NCBI RefSeq assembly: GCF_000224145.3
Contig: NC_020170.2
Location: forward strand, 4,108,646-4,172,645
Origin: Ciona intestinalis
Taxonomy: Eukaryota > Chordata > Ascidiacea > Phlebobranchia > Cionidae
Direction: 5' to 3'
DNA: 64,000 bases
Shown: piece by piece, positions 61,739 through 64,000 of the stretch
How positions within the stretch are numbered: position 1 is the stretch's first letter
How the letters are laid out: every line of letters begins with the position of its first letter
Translations under genes and position numbers: made by a program
Notes under the pieces: model-generated
Databases searched by the model: none
What the model saw: the letters and a program-made list of their open reading frames with translations, nothing else
Told to the model about the DNA's origin: nothing

Positions 61739-64000
61739 TTACTGAACAAGCAGCAGTGTTAGTAACACCAGCAGGAGCATGTAGAATCTATTAACAAAAA
61801 AACATTTAAAATTTTACTGCAGAACAGGTGGTACATGAGGTCCGGGTGCTTATTGGTCAATCCAATCTAAAAAAAAGTTGGTCATATATGTATTTTTATA
61901 CGTTATGCTTGCAATGTGGAGGTTAAAAACATTATACACGTAAAAGTATTTGCACAATATTTAATGCTCTGGTCACACAAAAGGTTTATATTATCTCTGC
62001 TGGTATACTTTTCAGCAGTGTATATAATACATCTAACAGCTATAGATCTATACAGCAGCAACGTCGTTTAATGGTAATTACATACCGCCGGGACGCTATG
62101 TCATAAACAAAGACGCTCCAACCCAGTGTTTTCCAATTGGCTTATCTAAATTGCCAGCCATATAAAAAACACAAAATAATTAGCCACAATGTGACATACG
62201 TCATATCTATGGACACGAGGTGTATATGAAACCAACCGTATTGAAACTACTGTCCCGCCATGCGAGGTTAAACAAGTTACATTATTCATTTATCACATAA
62301 CGTTTTTTAATTAGGTTTTACATTCACCTGTAAGGATTCATTGCTTTTCCATTTCCAGATGTCTGGCCTATTGGATTATTTGTCATGCACGCCCACGGGT
62401 AAGATCCATTCGATGGAATATTTGCTTCCAGACTTTGTCCTGACCGCAAGTTTATTAACATAACACGAAGTAATGTGCATAAATTCGTTGGTAAGAATTG
62501 TTTCAAACATTTACTAGGGACTTAGGACAGATCAGCATGTCTACGTGACAAATGTAACAAGCATGCGATTTACCAAGACGCCCAAACTGAATGAATGATC
62601 AGAATATTTGTTTTAATAGTTTACCAAGCCAAATTTACAGTCATCGCAAATTAAGTGGGCATACAAAAATATTACCACACACTAGGTCCGAAAAAATACC
62701 GCGGCAAGATATATTATTGGCGCCCGCAAAATTGTAAAATTGGCAAATGTAAAACTATAAAACAAAATGTGTACCTTGCTCCACTATCTCGAACACCATC
62801 ACCATTCCCTGGTCCGCGTCCCCTTGCAAGTGACAATGAACCGTTACATCACCAGTGAAGCTGTCAGTCTTAAATCGAACCTTTACGAATTAAAAAATAT
62901 AAGTATATAGTACTGGGGTAGGGTGGGATAGATACCGTTTACACATAATGTCCAATATTTCCTAATCGTGTTTTAACATTAACAAAGCTCTTTTTAATGC
63001 GTAAGGAAACGGTTACATAATCTGTATAAACATTATTTGTTTAATACCAAATGATTTCATTTAGTTCGTGGCCTCTTACGAGTTACCACGTGCATAACGT
63101 TGTAAATTATTATTTTTTCCGGGCACCAATTTGCATTAAAATGTGTAAACTTCATTTATATAAGCAAACACTAAACATTACCGTTATATTTCCAAGAGGC
63201 GGAATAAGAACGGTGTCTTTCCAATCCCCGATTTGAGTATAACCCAATGTATTTACACCACTGATAGCTTGTCGTGTGTCATGCCCAAGGTATTTCAGTG
63301 CGTCGTTAGGTGGCGATATTGCCACAGTTTCTGTTAAAATAAAACCTCAGATAAAATCATGTAAATGCATAGCGGAGTACCTTTTAAAATTATGACAAAA
63401 ATTAGAACAGTCAATCGCAATAAATATAATGTAATTATCCTCACGTTGCGGAGCATCTATATAGTCGGTTGTTCTGTTTCGCACAGCTTGTTCCGGCTTA
63501 CGAATTACAACGTATATAACTATGTGTGTAACTATTTTTCGAGAATTTGCTATTTTTGTAATACTATTTTGGAAATTATTTATATCTTACCATCGTAACC
63601 TTTAAACTGGTGGGTGCAAACGTTGCCTGATTGATTGAAAAACTTCCATTTCCCAGCTCCGTCGTCTACACCGTACGGTCCAGTATAAGGATTGTAACTT
63701 ATCACCTAACATACAGAAATAGATATAGGTTGAGTGTCATTTACCCCGATGAAGACGACCATTATACTGTGTATGGGACGTCGAAACGTCGGTACGCAAA
63801 TATATGCTAGCAGGGCTATTTTACGAAAAAAGAATAATAGACGTGACAGGAACGGTTTATAGATATAGTATTATGGTCCCATTTGTTAGTTAAGAAAAAA
63901 TATTTACTGCATTATACAACCATTTTCTTACCGCTCCGTAAGAACGGTATTATGGTATAGTAGGGTGGGAGAAGATGGGACACCTTTAACACATAATATC
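61739..64000 (-). CDS. Multicopper oxidase MCO3, 3' part (continues past window)
   Basis: Five 3' exons are visible: 63591-63705, 63182-63330, 62775-62880, 62328-62439 and 61739-61787 (stop). They match MCO2 exons 10-14 in order and phase; the first three have sizes 115, 149 and 106. The last copper motif reads HCHLQGDADQGM, so, as in MCO2, Asp stands in the type-1 His position while Met is kept; MCO2's extra His (HLHG) is Gln here. The terminal exon encodes FYMLLLVLLTLLLVQ then stop, a GPI-type signal. N-terminal domains and the first three ligand motifs lie beyond 64000. The last three exons also exist as a second copy at 58816-59970. Confidence 0.87.
62908..63050 (+). mobile_element. MITE, 3'-truncated, MCO3 intron
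   Basis: TATAGTACTGGGGTAGGGTG then ATACCGTTTACACATAATGT; duplicated at 59997-60160. Confidence 0.65.
63956..64000 (+). mobile_element. MITE cut by window end
   Basis: TATAGTAGGGTGGGAGAAGA begins a further family member in an MCO3 intron. Confidence 0.75.

Larger units (their letters stand above)
57328..63080. repeat. Tandem duplication, period about 2.9 kb, with gap at the joint
   Basis: 57415-60175 matches 60301-63080 nearly base for base, with scattered substitutions and small indels (for example, extra bases near 61290-61330). Each copy contains MCO2 exon 1, spacer, MCO3 last exons and two or three MITE fragments. The 125-N gap (60176-60300) sits at the junction. Confidence 0.9.

Overview
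The window looks like ascidian (tunicate) nuclear DNA, most likely Ciona intestinalis/robusta. The DNA is AT-rich and has many short GT-AG introns. Extracellular proteins are built from one-exon modules, and two short repeat families recur throughout: a tRNA-like SINE ending in (ATTC)n and a roughly 195-bp inverted-repeat MITE. The species is inferred from these features, not from a database match. All exon boundaries below were read by eye from splice consensus and reading-frame phase.

Layout. (1) 1-22.65 kb, + strand: the 3' 46 visible exons of a very large cell-surface protein with CUB/linker modules, EGFs, a NIDO-AMOP-VWD core as in MUC4, a cadherin-like module, Ca-binding EGFs, FN3 domains, an EGF, one membrane helix and a short tail. 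Its 5' end lies outside the window, and the first 4 kb carry a near-identical internal duplication broken by an assembly gap. (2) 22.65-26.1 kb: a palindrome-bearing satellite (about 23.09-24.14 kb) next to a 62-bp minisatellite (about 24.18-25.42 kb). (3) 26.1-36.1 kb: two convergent CYP2-type cytochrome P450 genes with nine exons each; the minus-strand copy has a probable one-base frameshift at an exon junction. (4) 37.5-39.15 kb, - strand: a small Thr-rich, Cys-cluster type I membrane protein. (5) 40.2-64 kb: three tandem minus-strand multicopper oxidase (MCO) genes, the third running off the right edge, with a plus-strand GPI-type Ly6/uPAR gene between the first and second.

How the genes fit together. 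The MUC4-like protein, the Thr-rich protein, the Ly6 protein and the MCOs are all predicted to be secreted or membrane-anchored. The P450s are ER-anchored monooxygenases. MCO1 keeps every copper ligand and ends in a membrane helix with a tail. MCO2 and MCO3 keep the trinuclear-cluster histidines but have Asp where the second type-1-copper His should be, and they end in short GPI-like hydrophobic tails. This combination is the most interesting biology in the window.

Assembly cautions. Gaps lie at 3602-3651, 21908-21957 and 60176-60300. Two gaps fall inside near-identical duplications (period 1.78 kb and about 2.9 kb). These may be true tandem duplications or two haplotypes laid end to end, as expected in a very polymorphic genome.
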